A stretch of DNA of 64,000 nucleotides from CAXBNB01 sp040151475 (lineage in GTDB: Bacteria; Bacteroidota; Bacteroidia; Cytophagales; Cyclobacteriaceae). The stretch spans positions 43,800 through 107,799 of the forward strand of contig NZ_JBDKWG010000123.1 in the NCBI RefSeq assembly GCF_040151475.1. The letters are read 5' to 3'. The notes below the pieces were generated by a model. That model did not search any database, was not told the origin of the DNA, and saw only the letters and a program-made list of their open reading frames with translations. This document shows, piece after piece, positions 16,906-26,882 of this stretch. The position numbers and the translations under genes were made by a program. Positions within the stretch are counted from its first letter, which is position 1. Every line of letters begins with the position of its first letter.

Positions 16906-18462
16906 TTACAAGACCTTAACTACAGATTCGGGAAATGCCACAGTTTTTCCTGACAATTTATGAACAGGAAATTGAGCATCAACATTTCTTAAATATTTCG
17001 TCAGAATCATGGACAGTTCTTTTACTTTTTCGGGATGGTCTTTAACCAGATTTTGAGTTTCACCAATGTCATTAGGAATATTAAACAATTCAAAATTCTC
17101 ATCCAAATGGTAATAAATCAATTTCCAGTCTCCCAAACGTACGGCACTAAATGCACCAATCCCGGGCCCTTTTGGGCCCCAATGATTTGGGAAATGCCAA
17201 AACAAAGGCCTCTCATTGGTTTGCCCATCTTTATTGTTAAATAGCAATGGTACGAAGCTCTTACCATCAATATGCTGGGCTGTTTCATATTTCGTAGTAC
17301 CGGCCATTTCCAGTATAGTGGGAAAGAAATCTTCGATGATCAGATAATTGTCGTTAGATGAGTTGGGCTTTACCATTCCAGGCCATTTTACAATCATTGG
17401 CTCCCGAATGCCTCCCTCGTGTATCGACCCTTTGCCACTTGACAATGGTTTATTATGGGTGTGCGCTTTTCCTCCCCTGCCGTGTGCGCTCAACCCTCCA
17501 TTGTCCGACATAAACAATATAATCGTATTGTCAGCTACATTTCTTTCTTCCAAATAATTCATGATATCCCCAAGGCTCTTGTCCATTCCTTCTACCAATG
17601 CCGCATAAATAGCTTCTTTTTCGTCCAATCCCATATCAGCATATTTTTGATAAAACCTGTCGTCTTTCTCTAAGGGTGAATGTACAGCATAGTGGGACAT
17701 ATACAGGAAGAAAGGATTGTCAGAATTGACGGCACTGTCCATCGCAGTTTTGGCTTCCAGTGTCAATGCTTCCGATAAAAAGACATCTTTTCCATGATAT
17801 TTCTCCAAACCGGGGATGTCCCATACATCCGATCCTCCCCGCCATTTGGCACTGAAATTATTTTTACCCAAATAGCTCCCAGGCCCACCAGCTGCATGGC
17901 CTGCTATATTCACATCAAAGCCTATTGCACCTGGATTTTCAGCAGGCGTACCAATCGCTCCAAAATGCGCCTTGCCGGCATGGATAGTAAAGTAACCTGT
18001 TTTCTTTAAAAGTAAAGGCAAAGCATCAGCATGTACCGCCAATTCCAATCCAGCATTGGGAGAAATTCCGTTGACATTCCATCGGGGAAACTCCAACTCC
18101 TTATGGTTTTGTTCCGCTCTCTGTAGTGCATCTTTATGCAAAGTCCAATTAGTCACCCTATGGCGGGCAGCATTCATCCCGGTCATCAAACTCACTCTGG
18201 TGGGAGAACAAACCGGGGTGGCATACGCCTGAGTGAATTTCATCCCTTCTCTGGCTAACCGCTCCATATTAGGCGTTTGATACCTTTCATTAAAAGGAGT
18301 CTTTTTATCCCAAAAAGGAACTGAAGTATCCTGCCAGCCCATGTCATCTACTAAAAATAAAATAATATTCGGCTTTGGCTTTACAACTGATTCCTGCTGC
18401 TTCTTTGAAGAGCAATTGATTAAAACAAGAGAAAAAAAACAATAGATAATTAAATTCTTCAT
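16906..18462 (-). CDS. Formylglycine-dependent sulfatase
   Basis: A 518-aa lipoprotein (lipobox LVLINC, Cys17). N-terminal metal site PNIILFLVDDMGWQD; maturation site CSPTR with Cys85, a canonical C-x-P-x-R; then HAGKAHFG and TIILFMSDNGG with the following SSGKGSIHEGGIREPMIVKWPG. These are the standard S1 sulfatase landmarks. Ends with arylsulfatase-A-like FELFNIPNDIGETQNLV. Part of the PUL 1 operon, 61 bases downstream of the fucosidase at 18524. The exact S1 subfamily and the sulfate position cannot be fixed by eye. Confidence 0.9.
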   Translation of the reverse strand: MKNLIIYCFFSLVLINCSSKKQQESVVKPKPNIILFLVDDMGWQDTSVPFWDKKTPFNERYQTPNMERLAREGMKFTQAYATPVCSPTRVSLMTGMNAARHRVTNWTLHKDALQRAEQNHKELEFPRWNVNGISPNAGLELAVHADALPLLLKKTGYFTIHAGKAHFGAIGTPAENPGAIGFDVNIAGHAAGGPGSYLGKNNFSAKWRGGSDVWDIPGLEKYHGKDVFLSEALTLEAKTAMDSAVNSDNPFFLYMSHYAVHSPLEKDDRFYQKYADMGLDEKEAIYAALVEGMDKSLGDIMNYLEERNVADNTIILFMSDNGGLSAHGRGGKAHTHNKPLSSGKGSIHEGGIREPMIVKWPGMVKPNSSNDNYLIIEDFFPTILEMAGTTKYETAQHIDGKSFVPLLFNNKDGQTNERPLFWHFPNHWGPKGPGIGAFSAVRLGDWKLIYYHLDENFELFNIPNDIGETQNLVKDHPEKVKELSMILTKYLRNVDAQFPVHKLSGKTVAFPESVVKVL

Positions 18463-18523
18463 TAGATTTTTGGTAAAAATTAATCGGTAAAAACCACTTA
18501 TATACTTTTCTTCCTTAAACGAA

Positions 18524-20200
18524 TTAATGAATCAAGACCGCCTTAAATTCAACTTTTCCGCTGCAAGGCTTATCACAATTAAGGCTGACCATAACGTATA
18601 GGTCGCTGTTATCGGTAATCTGAGCTGTCTGATTTATAAATATTTTGCCCTCCTTGATTTCAACAAATTCCTTTAGTGCTTTGTCCTCATTATAAAACAA
18701 TTCGGCATCTTGTATTTCAAACTCTACCCTTTCTTCAGGTTGGAAATTTAAAACATACTGCCCCGGAACATTCACTTTTCCGGTCAAATGCACTTTGAGT
18801 TGCAATTTATTGTTTTGTAAATCTTCTCTATTCCAGGTTGACACACGTTCGGGACGTGCCCATACACGCATACTTTGTTTTTTAGGAGGAGTAAAATCAT
18901 CCACATAATAAGCCGAAAAAGACCTTACAAGTGGCTCGTCAGCCATTTTTGTAACCATCAGCCTTATTGCGGTGATCTCCACAGAATCAAAATAGTCAAT
19001 CTTTTTTCTTCCCACAGAAATCCCATTTGTTAAGGTGATCCACTTTCCAGACGTAAAACCTTCAATTTTATATTCACGGATACGTTCGCCATGTTTATAG
19101 TCTTCCATTACTATAGCATGGTTTATGACGGCAGGCTTTTCAAATTCAAGCAATATTTCTTTACCCTTCTTATTTTCCACTTTGGCTATTGGCTTGCCAA
19201 ACCTTCTTTTTATTTCATCCCCAAACTCTTCATAACGCTTAATATCTTCAAGCGGAATGAGGCCTGTCGTATCTGGTGAGGCATTTAAAAGAAATACACT
19301 ACCATAGCCGACAGACTGGTAATAACATTCCATCAGTTTATCCACAGATTTTCTGGTTTGAGCCTTATTTGGCGACCAAAACCAATAATGGTCATAAAGG
19401 GTAGTGTTTGTCTCAAGAGGAGCCCAAACATCTCCATTAGGATTGCCATGTAGTTGGGTAGAAACCCCTGTTTTTAAATCTTCCTTTTTAACTGTATTCC
19501 AGGCAGGATAAAATAATTTTCCGGATTCTGTGCCTGGCCAGCGAATAGAAGCATGAGGGCCTTGAAAAACAACAGAGTTTTTAGCATATTTTTCCATAAT
19601 ATCCGAGACATCTATTACACAACTACCATCAAACCACACCTCGTTCATTTCACCATATTTGGTCAATACTTCCGTGAGTTGAGTACGAAACACTTTATTA
19701 TATGCTTCTTGTTTTGACGGGTCTTTGGTTTTTCCGCCACTACCAATCATTGCTCCCCAGGTTCTGTCGCCCGGATAGATATATACACCCAGGTTCAGCC
19801 CATATTTTTTACAAGATTCTGAAAGTTCCTGAAAAACATCCCCGTTCCCATTTTTATAAGGTGTGTTGCGTATGCCATAGTCGGTAGTTTGGGTTTGCCA
19901 CCAACAGAAGCCCCCGGAATGTTTTGCCACAAAAATTATTTGTTTGGCTCCCCAGGCAATAGCGGCCTCACACCACTGATCCGTGTCCAATTTGATAGGA
20001 TTGATACGTTCCAATGGAACCGAATTGTCATTTTGCTCTAATTCCGTCCAAGTAGTGGGGGAAAAATGAAGAAACATGATCCGTTCCTGCTCCTGCCATT
20101 GATATTGCTCTTCCGAAGGTTTTGGAAGATGGGGACTATTACAAGAATTTAAATAAAGGACAGAGCCCGTTAAAAGCCCAATAATAAAAGATTTTTTCAT
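18524..20200 (-). CDS. Alpha-L-fucosidase, GH29
   Basis: A 558-aa lipoprotein from the ATG at 20198-20200, chosen because it opens with a signal peptide (MKKSFIIGLLTGSVLYLNSC). Another ATG at 20225-20227 overlaps the upstream stop as ATGA and could give nine extra residues through coupling. The TIM barrel starts with FLHFSPTTWTE and shows KLDTDQWCEAAIAWGAKQIIFVAKHSGGF. The predicted nucleophile is Asp191 in EVWFDGS, then LLNASPDTTGLIP. A C-terminal beta domain follows (KRRFGKPI onward). Removes alpha-L-fucosyl residues. It is surrounded by sulfatases, which fits attack on a sulfated fucose-containing glycan. Confidence 0.92.
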   Translation of the reverse strand: MKKSFIIGLLTGSVLYLNSCNSPHLPKPSEEQYQWQEQERIMFLHFSPTTWTELEQNDNSVPLERINPIKLDTDQWCEAAIAWGAKQIIFVAKHSGGFCWWQTQTTDYGIRNTPYKNGNGDVFQELSESCKKYGLNLGVYIYPGDRTWGAMIGSGGKTKDPSKQEAYNKVFRTQLTEVLTKYGEMNEVWFDGSCVIDVSDIMEKYAKNSVVFQGPHASIRWPGTESGKLFYPAWNTVKKEDLKTGVSTQLHGNPNGDVWAPLETNTTLYDHYWFWSPNKAQTRKSVDKLMECYYQSVGYGSVFLLNASPDTTGLIPLEDIKRYEEFGDEIKRRFGKPIAKVENKKGKEILLEFEKPAVINHAIVMEDYKHGERIREYKIEGFTSGKWITLTNGISVGRKKIDYFDSVEITAIRLMVTKMADEPLVRSFSAYYVDDFTPPKKQSMRVWARPERVSTWNREDLQNNKLQLKVHLTGKVNVPGQYVLNFQPEERVEFEIQDAELFYNEDKALKEFVEIKEGKIFINQTAQITDNSDLYVMVSLNCDKPCSGKVEFKAVLIH

Positions 20201-20223
20201 AACAATGTGTTTGGAAATATTGA

Positions 20224-22035
20224 TCATTCGGACAACCTCACATACACATAATAAGCACCCAGTGAATCCCCTTCTGAAGTATAAAACCAGGTTTGTATAT
20301 CTGCAAGCCCTTTGTCCAATTCTACACTAACCTCTACTTCGGGGTTCATGTCCATATTCACCTCAACCTCTTTTTCAATTTCATTAACTTTCAATTTCGC
20401 CCTGATAATGTCAAACACTTTCCCCCTGGGTTTTGTACCCCATTTCTTTAATTCTATATCGTTGTTTTCACTTTTCACCTCTGGAGGTGATTCGTTTAAG
20501 CTCAGTCCACTTTCTTTAGGCCATCGTCTCAACCCGAAAATATACTTGCCGTCTCTGGCTATTTCAACCGGCCACATCCCATTGGATATTTTTCCATCCC
20601 GCACTGTCGCCTGTCCAACTACCAGATTTTGATTGTCACTATTATTTCTCCAATACCAATCCTGAGCACTCAACAATGCTTCCGGTTCTTCGGAACTTCC
20701 CAATATCAGGCGATGGTATTCATCGTCTTTGGCACTGATTTCTTTCCATATTTCATCATAACTTCCCCTTAAATCACTCACTATTTCAGGATATTTTTCA
20801 GACACATCATACTTTTGCCCAAAGTCCGCTTCCATGTCATACAGCTCTTTGCCATTGACCAGTCGCCACTTTTTATCCAATACTACACTTGTTTTCCACT
20901 TCACAGGATTAGGAATTCTCTGTTGTTCTACCAACAAACGCCTGTTTTCTAATCCTGATGTTTCACCAAACAATAGCGGCTTTAATGACTTTCCATCAAA
21001 AGATACATTCTCATCAACATTCAATTGACACACATCTATCAAAGTTGGCAACAAGTCCGTTACAGAGGTTAGCTCATGATATCCGACGGCATGTTTTATA
21101 TCCTTTTTTGGCCAGTAAATAAAACATGGCACACGGTGGCCTCCTTCATATACAGAACCTTTTCTCCCCCTCATTCCTGCACTATTATGGTCGGTTGGCA
21201 TGGTGGTGCCATTGTCTGTCAGGAAAATAAGTATTGTATTTTGGTCTAGCCCGGTTTCTTTCATAAACGCTCTTAGCTTGCCCAAATTCTGATCAATACG
21301 TTCGATAGAGGCATAAAAGTTGGCGACATTTTCATCTAATCCTTTTTCCAGGTATTTGTCAGCCCATTCCTGCAATACATTGTTAGGGCCATGTGGCGCA
21401 CTTGTGGGGATATAGGCAAAAAAAGGTTTATCCTTACTAGATTTCATAAAAGCCATAGCTTCTTCAAAAAACACATCTGAACTAAATCCGGTGTACTTTT
21501 GCGGCTGATCATTGTGGAAATAGGTGTCGTTCATCCTGTCATTATCCCAATAATCGGCCATCTGGCTTACTGAACCTGCTTTATGGATAACCGACTTTGT
21601 AAATCCCCGATCGGACGGCCTGAACGGGTAACCATCACCAAGATGCCATTTCCCAAATATTCCCGTTGCATATCCATTCTGTGAAAATGCATCTGCCATG
21701 GTAAGCTCTGATTTTCTGATCCTTTCACGACCGATAACGGTATGCCACACCCCAACTCTATGGTGGTATTTACCTGTCATCAACTCCGCCCTAGTGGGGG
21801 AGCAAGTAGGACTCACATGGAAATTTTCCAACTTAATGGATTCATCATGCAACTTGTCCATATTGGGTGTTTCAATATAGGGATTGCCATGTGCTGCAAT
21901 ATCACCATATCCCTGATCGTCAGTCATAACAACGATAATATTGGGTGGTTTTATATTTTTGTCCTGACAGGAAAAAATACTCAACCCTATTATTGCAAAT
22001 GCAAGACAGCACTTGACCACATTTTTGTTGCTCAT
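20224..22035 (-). CDS. Formylglycine-dependent sulfatase with a C-terminal extension
   Basis: A 603-aa lipoprotein (LSIFSC, Cys23). PNIIVVMTDDQGYGD is the N-terminal metal site, CSPTR with Cys78 the maturation site, GKWHLGDGYPFRP and ILIFLTDNGTTMP the later conserved blocks. After the usual sulfatase end, residues ~460-603 form a beta-rich extension (QDWYWRNNSDNQNLVVGQATV...) typical of Bacteroidota arylsulfatases. Lies between two fucosidase genes. Stop codon and the next possible ATG overlap (ATGA), so translation is probably coupled to the GH29 gene. Confidence 0.9.
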   Translation of the reverse strand: MSNKNVVKCCLAFAIIGLSIFSCQDKNIKPPNIIVVMTDDQGYGDIAAHGNPYIETPNMDKLHDESIKLENFHVSPTCSPTRAELMTGKYHHRVGVWHTVIGRERIRKSELTMADAFSQNGYATGIFGKWHLGDGYPFRPSDRGFTKSVIHKAGSVSQMADYWDNDRMNDTYFHNDQPQKYTGFSSDVFFEEAMAFMKSSKDKPFFAYIPTSAPHGPNNVLQEWADKYLEKGLDENVANFYASIERIDQNLGKLRAFMKETGLDQNTILIFLTDNGTTMPTDHNSAGMRGRKGSVYEGGHRVPCFIYWPKKDIKHAVGYHELTSVTDLLPTLIDVCQLNVDENVSFDGKSLKPLLFGETSGLENRRLLVEQQRIPNPVKWKTSVVLDKKWRLVNGKELYDMEADFGQKYDVSEKYPEIVSDLRGSYDEIWKEISAKDDEYHRLILGSSEEPEALLSAQDWYWRNNSDNQNLVVGQATVRDGKISNGMWPVEIARDGKYIFGLRRWPKESGLSLNESPPEVKSENNDIELKKWGTKPRGKVFDIIRAKLKVNEIEKEVEVNMDMNPEVEVSVELDKGLADIQTWFYTSEGDSLGAYYVYVRLSE

Positions 22036-22042
22036 TACCTGA

Positions 22043-24412
22043 TTATATTTTATAAATTGATATTTCTTTTATGATTGGTTTTAATGTGTTTTCTACCACC
22101 ACCAGTCTAACTGAAGATACTTCTATTTCATCAAATGTAGCGATAAATTTATGCCCAATACTCTGTCCTTTGGCCAGCACCTCCCAGCCCATAGCGGATT
22201 TACCTTCCACTACAAATTCCCTGATCCTTTCTCCTTTTTCTATATCTTCTGAAATAACAAGCTGGTTGATTTCCTGTTTTCCATCAAGCTTAAGCACAAC
22301 TGTATTGCCCGATCCTTGGGTTTGAGCTATAGGATTAGAAAATCGCTTTTTGATTTCATCCCCAAATTGTTTCAGTCGTTTTACATCAGGTTCAGGCATA
22401 AGACCAGTGGGATCTGGTGTTAATCCCAGAATCAAAGTTGAATTGCGGCCTACTGACTTGTAATACATATCTACGAGGTTTTCTGTAGGGAAAATATGTT
22501 CCTCATCGCCGGGTTCCCAAAACCATTCGTGCCTGCCATTGTAGCCCCTCAGCGGAGCATCAGACATTGCCGGCACCCAATATTTACCATCAGGATCCCC
22601 ATGCTTTAGTAACTTAAACCCGTCTTTGGCTATATCCTCTTTAGCACTACTGCCAGCCCCTGTCGCTGGATAAGGAAATGTGGCCCAACATGGATAACTT
22701 ACTGTACCACTTTCCGAACCTCCCCATCTGGCTTCTGCCAATTGACCATTGTGGTAAAAAAGGCAATTGGGCTGGTATTTGCGCACTATAGGCAACACAT
22801 CGGGTGCGCCATTGTCGGGGTGGTCGGCACCTCCATCGAACCAGATTTCGAACAACTCTCCATAATTAGTACAGATTTCTTTCACCATACCTTCCACCAT
22901 CTTATTGTACCATTTTTGACGGTTTTCTCTAAAATCCCCCTCTCCATTTACCTTAAAGTCATGAACTCCCATAAAGGAATTCCAGCGAATGCCCAAATAG
23001 ATGCCTGGCTTGATGCCATACTTCCTGCATGATGCCGCAAAGTCACCAACTATGTCACTTTTGCCATCTTTCCAGTTGACTGCTTTCAGGCTGTAGGGGT
23101 TTACTTCCGACTGGTATAAGGCAAAGCCCGTTTCGTGTGTGGCGGTAAGGATGGCAAACTTTGCTCCGGCATCTCTGGCAGCTTTTACCCATTGGTCTGT
23201 ATCCAGCTTTTCGGGATTGAAAATCTGATAGTCTGGGATAGGGTCTATCCGATTTCCTCCCTGACCATATTTCTTTCCATCAAAGACATGAAGGTCATAA
23301 TGAAATACTACGCCCAATTCAGCTTCTTGCCAGGCTAATTGACGGGCATTTGGCAAAGGAAATTTATTGTCTTTAAAAGGAATGAAAATGCTATATGACT
23401 CGTCTCCTTTTTTTACTGCCAGTGATAATACTTTGGGTTTGCCGTTTTCAGTATATACAAATGGCCTTTCGAGCCTGTCGGGTTTCAGTTCAGTACCATC
23501 CTTCATCATTACAGATTTCAACATCAAGACATGTTCATTGGCCTTTTTCCAGTTGATGCCATCAGCAGAACTTACCAATCCTATAAAAGTATGTGCGTGA
23601 AAAACACCATAAAAAAGTTTTCTTGATGGATCATACCAAATAGACATGTCTTCAGTATCCATATAGTCGATCACAGGCTTTTTCTGCATTTGAAATGGCC
23701 CTGTAGGAGAATCAGAAACAGCTATAGCCTGATTGCGCACAAATCCTGTAGCATTGGGTTTATCCCCTTTCACAATTAGATAATACTTCCCATCTTTTCC
23801 TCTATCAACCGCCGGGTTCACTGTGAGTGTGGTAATAGGCTCTGACGGTTCGATCAGGGGTTGATCCATTCTTGTCCATGGACCGTTGATCGAACTGGAA
23901 ACCGCCACTCCTGTACGCTGGTTAGGCCGGAGTATCTTCCAATTAGGGTGGCTATACCCTGTATGAGCCGTCTCAATCAATTCATCATTGGTAAGGGGCT
24001 TGTCTCCCAAATTGGTGGAAATATAGTAGAGATAATACTTGCCATCGAAATATTTGATTTTGGGATTGTGCGCTGTAATAGCATCCCAGTTTCCTTCACC
24101 CCTCCCCTCAAGGACTGTTTCTTTGTATTTCCATGGTCCGGCCGGACTTTTGGAAGTGGCATGAGCTACTTCTGAGTGGGTCAGCCAGCCTGTAAATTTG
24201 TATTCCTTTTTCCAACGGGAATAGAACATGTGATATTTACCGTCATTGCCTTTGATAATGGACGTACCCCAATTGTAATAGCCTTCTGTTTTGAATATAT
24301 TATCCTCCGAGATTTCAGAAACTTTATCAAAAAGATACAGATCGTCAACCCCGGATTGAGCAAAAGTTATTTGTGACAATAAGAATATTAATAATATCAA
24401 GTGGTTTTTCAT
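22043..24412 (-). CDS. Bimodular enzyme: five-bladed propeller glycosidase-like domain fused to GH29 fucosidase
   Basis: A 789-aa protein with signal MKNHLILLIFLLSQITFAQ. Residues ~25-360 carry repeated propeller blades (NDGKYHMFYSRW, FDGKYYLYYIST, KDGKYYLIVKG, each followed by an S..GPW/F segment), typical of GH43/GH117-like five-bladed propellers. Residues ~365-700 are a complete GH29 barrel: FHYDLHVFDG, KLDTDQWVKAARDAGAKFAILTATHETGF, and the predicted nucleophile Asp526 in EIWFDGGADHPDNG, then LILGLTPDPTGLMPEPD. A C-terminal beta domain follows. Fusing the two would couple fucose release to cleavage of a neighbouring linkage. The family and activity of the first module are uncertain. Confidence 0.85.
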   Translation of the reverse strand: MKNHLILLIFLLSQITFAQSGVDDLYLFDKVSEISEDNIFKTEGYYNWGTSIIKGNDGKYHMFYSRWKKEYKFTGWLTHSEVAHATSKSPAGPWKYKETVLEGRGEGNWDAITAHNPKIKYFDGKYYLYYISTNLGDKPLTNDELIETAHTGYSHPNWKILRPNQRTGVAVSSSINGPWTRMDQPLIEPSEPITTLTVNPAVDRGKDGKYYLIVKGDKPNATGFVRNQAIAVSDSPTGPFQMQKKPVIDYMDTEDMSIWYDPSRKLFYGVFHAHTFIGLVSSADGINWKKANEHVLMLKSVMMKDGTELKPDRLERPFVYTENGKPKVLSLAVKKGDESYSIFIPFKDNKFPLPNARQLAWQEAELGVVFHYDLHVFDGKKYGQGGNRIDPIPDYQIFNPEKLDTDQWVKAARDAGAKFAILTATHETGFALYQSEVNPYSLKAVNWKDGKSDIVGDFAASCRKYGIKPGIYLGIRWNSFMGVHDFKVNGEGDFRENRQKWYNKMVEGMVKEICTNYGELFEIWFDGGADHPDNGAPDVLPIVRKYQPNCLFYHNGQLAEARWGGSESGTVSYPCWATFPYPATGAGSSAKEDIAKDGFKLLKHGDPDGKYWVPAMSDAPLRGYNGRHEWFWEPGDEEHIFPTENLVDMYYKSVGRNSTLILGLTPDPTGLMPEPDVKRLKQFGDEIKKRFSNPIAQTQGSGNTVVLKLDGKQEINQLVISEDIEKGERIREFVVEGKSAMGWEVLAKGQSIGHKFIATFDEIEVSSVRLVVVENTLKPIIKEISIYKI

Positions 24413-24483
24413 AATGGAATGGTTTCTACAAATTGTATTTTAGATAAATTCTGTTTCAAATATCAATTTAAAAATATGGCTAT

Positions 24484-24514
24484 AAAAAAACCTGAACAAA
24501 TGCCAGGCCTTTTT
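24484..24514 (-). terminator. Weak terminator-like hairpin after the SusD-linked lipoprotein gene
   Basis: On the minus strand a short imperfect stem (AGGCCTGG ... TCAGG) is followed by TTTTTTT. It sits between the lipoprotein gene and the fusion fucosidase, so it could attenuate expression of the enzyme genes relative to susCD. Confidence 0.4.
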
Positions 24515-24535
24515 ATATAACCATTATTTAAGTGT

Positions 24536-24988
24536 TTATTCTCCATCAAACGAGACAGTCCAATCACGCTGTGTGCCATCTGCAGAAAAAAGCCTGTATT
24601 GATAAGGACCTGCGGAAAAGTCATCTAAAAAACCAGCTATGGGAGCACTTCCAATTGGTTCAATCTTTTGGGCCCGGTGATTGAATATGATCCCCACGTT
24701 TGTAAGATCTGTACCTGACGGAACCAGAATAGAAGCTGTTGCTGCCAAGCTATCAATAGTAGTAGTTGTAGTTAGAATATTCCTTCGAATACCAGTAGTT
24801 GTCACTCCGTCAGTGTAATATTCCTGCAATTCATGTTCTTCTTCTGTAATTGTAAACACCTGCACATTGGTCAAATAGGCATGATCTCCAAATTGCCCCT
24901 TATCTAAATCAATTCTCGGGTCACAAGCCAGCAAAAAGACGGCTATCACCATGATTGATATAATTAATAAATTTTTCATAATATTCAT
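24536..24988 (-). CDS. PUL lipoprotein, possible surface glycan-binding protein
   Basis: A 150-aa lipoprotein; the signal is MKNLLIISIMVIAVFLLAC from either the first or fourth codon (MNIMKNLL). The mature part has two beta-rich halves and ends GTQRDWTVSFDGE, a pattern like the DUF5018-type repeats found in SusE/F-position proteins. It follows susD by nine bases and therefore occupies the slot of a surface glycan-binding protein, but it is much shorter than typical SGBPs. Ligand unknown. Confidence 0.6.
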   Translation of the reverse strand: MNIMKNLLIISIMVIAVFLLACDPRIDLDKGQFGDHAYLTNVQVFTITEEEHELQEYYTDGVTTTGIRRNILTTTTTIDSLAATASILVPSGTDLTNVGIIFNHRAQKIEPIGSAPIAGFLDDFSAGPYQYRLFSADGTQRDWTVSFDGE

Positions 24989-24997
24989 ATTTTTAGA

Positions 24998-26872
24998 TTA
25001 AAACCACCCCGGATTTTGTTTCAGGGTAACATTTGATTGATTGTACAGGTCAATTTCACCAGATGGAATTGCTTGCAAATAATCTCTATTGCCATCAATC
25101 ATAAAACCTGTTCCGCCAGCCTGAAACTGTGTAGATTGGAAGTAAGGATTAATAAAACCATCCGTATCCATGCCCACATTTGATCCTGGAGTAAGTGTCA
25201 AATCTGTTCCTGTCCATCCATCGGCTGCCAACTGGCCAGGGTCATTAAAATAGTCTAAAAATTCCTGCAGTATTGCACCTTTTGGTTTGTACCCGTTTGC
25301 AGCTTCATCATAAAGTGCCCATCGTTTCAGATCGTCCAGTCTGAAGCCTTCCAAGGCCAATTCCACAGTCCGTTCTCTTCTAATTTCATTCACGATATTG
25401 GTTTCTGTTGGGTCAAAACCAGTAGCAGCGTCATATGCTACAGACCAACCATTGACAGCACTCAAACTCATAGGAGTCATTCCTACTCTGCCACGCAAAA
25501 CATTGACTGTTTGATCCAAGTCTGACTGGTCAATAGTACCCAAAATAGCCTTGGCTTCTGCATATGCCAGCAACCCTTCAGCATACCTGACCAATATATC
25601 ATCAGCTTCTCCAAGCCTATACCTGGTAACATCGAAAACAGCCCCCTTCCATCGCCTATATCCAGTGGAAGTAAACTCGTTAGCAACAGTATTATTAACC
25701 AATGGATATCTTAAATCAAGATCTCCCTGTTGAGCTCTTCCAGGCAATCCCGTCATTGGCCCCCTGTCTGGTGTCCAGATTGTCTGCCTAAAACGTGGAT
25801 CCAGATTTTGACCTTTCTCGTTCAAAGTGGTCATAGGTCTGGCACTTAACTCTTGCGGAATACCATCGGCATCAAGGTAGGCATTAACTAATCGATCCGT
25901 AATAGAAGCTCCGATATCAGTAATATTATCATAAAAATTATGGCTATTATCCAATAGCGTTGCATCATATACCCTATAAAAAAATACCCCAGCAGTAGAT
26001 TCTCCATTGGTCTGTATAAAAAGCTGGTTATAAGGTTCATTGAATATACCCCCTGACATGAAAATATTGTTGCCCTGATGGTCAATGAGTTCCTGAACTG
26101 CCGATGCTATCATTTGTAAAAACTCCGTTCCATTTTCACCTGTTACTGCAAAAGGACTTCCTGATTGGCTATGGTATCTTTCCCAGGTTCCTTCATACAA
26201 CGCCACCCGGGATTTCATTACAATTGCCGTTTCTTTATTAACCCTTCCTGCTCCAGCTGCCGACATTCCTTTCCATGACAAATTCAAGATAGCAGAATCC
26301 AGATCAGCGATGATTTTTTTGGCCATTTCATTCCTTGAATCCCTGACAGCATAAAGCTCTTCATCATCTACATTTAATGGACGATCAATATATGGAACCC
26401 CACCAAAGACCTTCAAAAGCTCAAAATACTGCCATGCCCTGAAAAAATAACCTTCACCAATATACTGATTGGCTACAATATCCCTGCTATCTACCCGATC
26501 GTAGTTGGCCAAAAAGTAATTTATACTTCTTATACGATCATATTGTGTATTCCAGGTATCAGAAGTTACACTTGATTGCCCACTCGCCCCTATCCTGTTT
26601 AATGAACTGGTAATATTAGCATTGTTTATTAACACATCTGATCCCAGATCCAAAAAAGCATTTAAACTCCCTTGTCTGCCTCCCTGATAGTCATACCTTC
26701 TAAGTGCTTCATCATAAAATCCATTGACGTATGTCTTTAAATCTGTAGAAGTATTAAAAAAAGCATCTTCACTTAAATCATCCAGAGGCACTTTGTCAAG
26801 AAAATCATCATGACAAGATGAAAGCACCGTCATTATTATTATTGATATTGTTATATTTAAAATCCTTTTCAT
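24998..26872 (-). CDS. susD: SusD/RagB-family glycan-binding lipoprotein, PUL 1
   Basis: A 624-aa protein with lipoprotein signal MKRILNITISIIIMTVLSSC (Cys20). Family landmarks are CHDDFLDKVPLDDLSEDAFF at the N-terminus, the TPR-like YFFRAWQYFELLKVFGGVPYIDRPL block, and the C-terminal NEIRRERTVELALEGFRLDDLKRW followed by a compact domain with a terminal FLQ-type QAIPSGEIDLYNQ. It forms the lid over SusC at the outer membrane and binds the glycan substrate. It starts 10 bases after susC. Confidence 0.96.
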   Translation of the reverse strand: MKRILNITISIIIMTVLSSCHDDFLDKVPLDDLSEDAFFNTSTDLKTYVNGFYDEALRRYDYQGGRQGSLNAFLDLGSDVLINNANITSSLNRIGASGQSSVTSDTWNTQYDRIRSINYFLANYDRVDSRDIVANQYIGEGYFFRAWQYFELLKVFGGVPYIDRPLNVDDEELYAVRDSRNEMAKKIIADLDSAILNLSWKGMSAAGAGRVNKETAIVMKSRVALYEGTWERYHSQSGSPFAVTGENGTEFLQMIASAVQELIDHQGNNIFMSGGIFNEPYNQLFIQTNGESTAGVFFYRVYDATLLDNSHNFYDNITDIGASITDRLVNAYLDADGIPQELSARPMTTLNEKGQNLDPRFRQTIWTPDRGPMTGLPGRAQQGDLDLRYPLVNNTVANEFTSTGYRRWKGAVFDVTRYRLGEADDILVRYAEGLLAYAEAKAILGTIDQSDLDQTVNVLRGRVGMTPMSLSAVNGWSVAYDAATGFDPTETNIVNEIRRERTVELALEGFRLDDLKRWALYDEAANGYKPKGAILQEFLDYFNDPGQLAADGWTGTDLTLTPGSNVGMDTDGFINPYFQSTQFQAGGTGFMIDGNRDYLQAIPSGEIDLYNQSNVTLKQNPGWF

Positions 26873-26882
26873 AATCCTTAAT

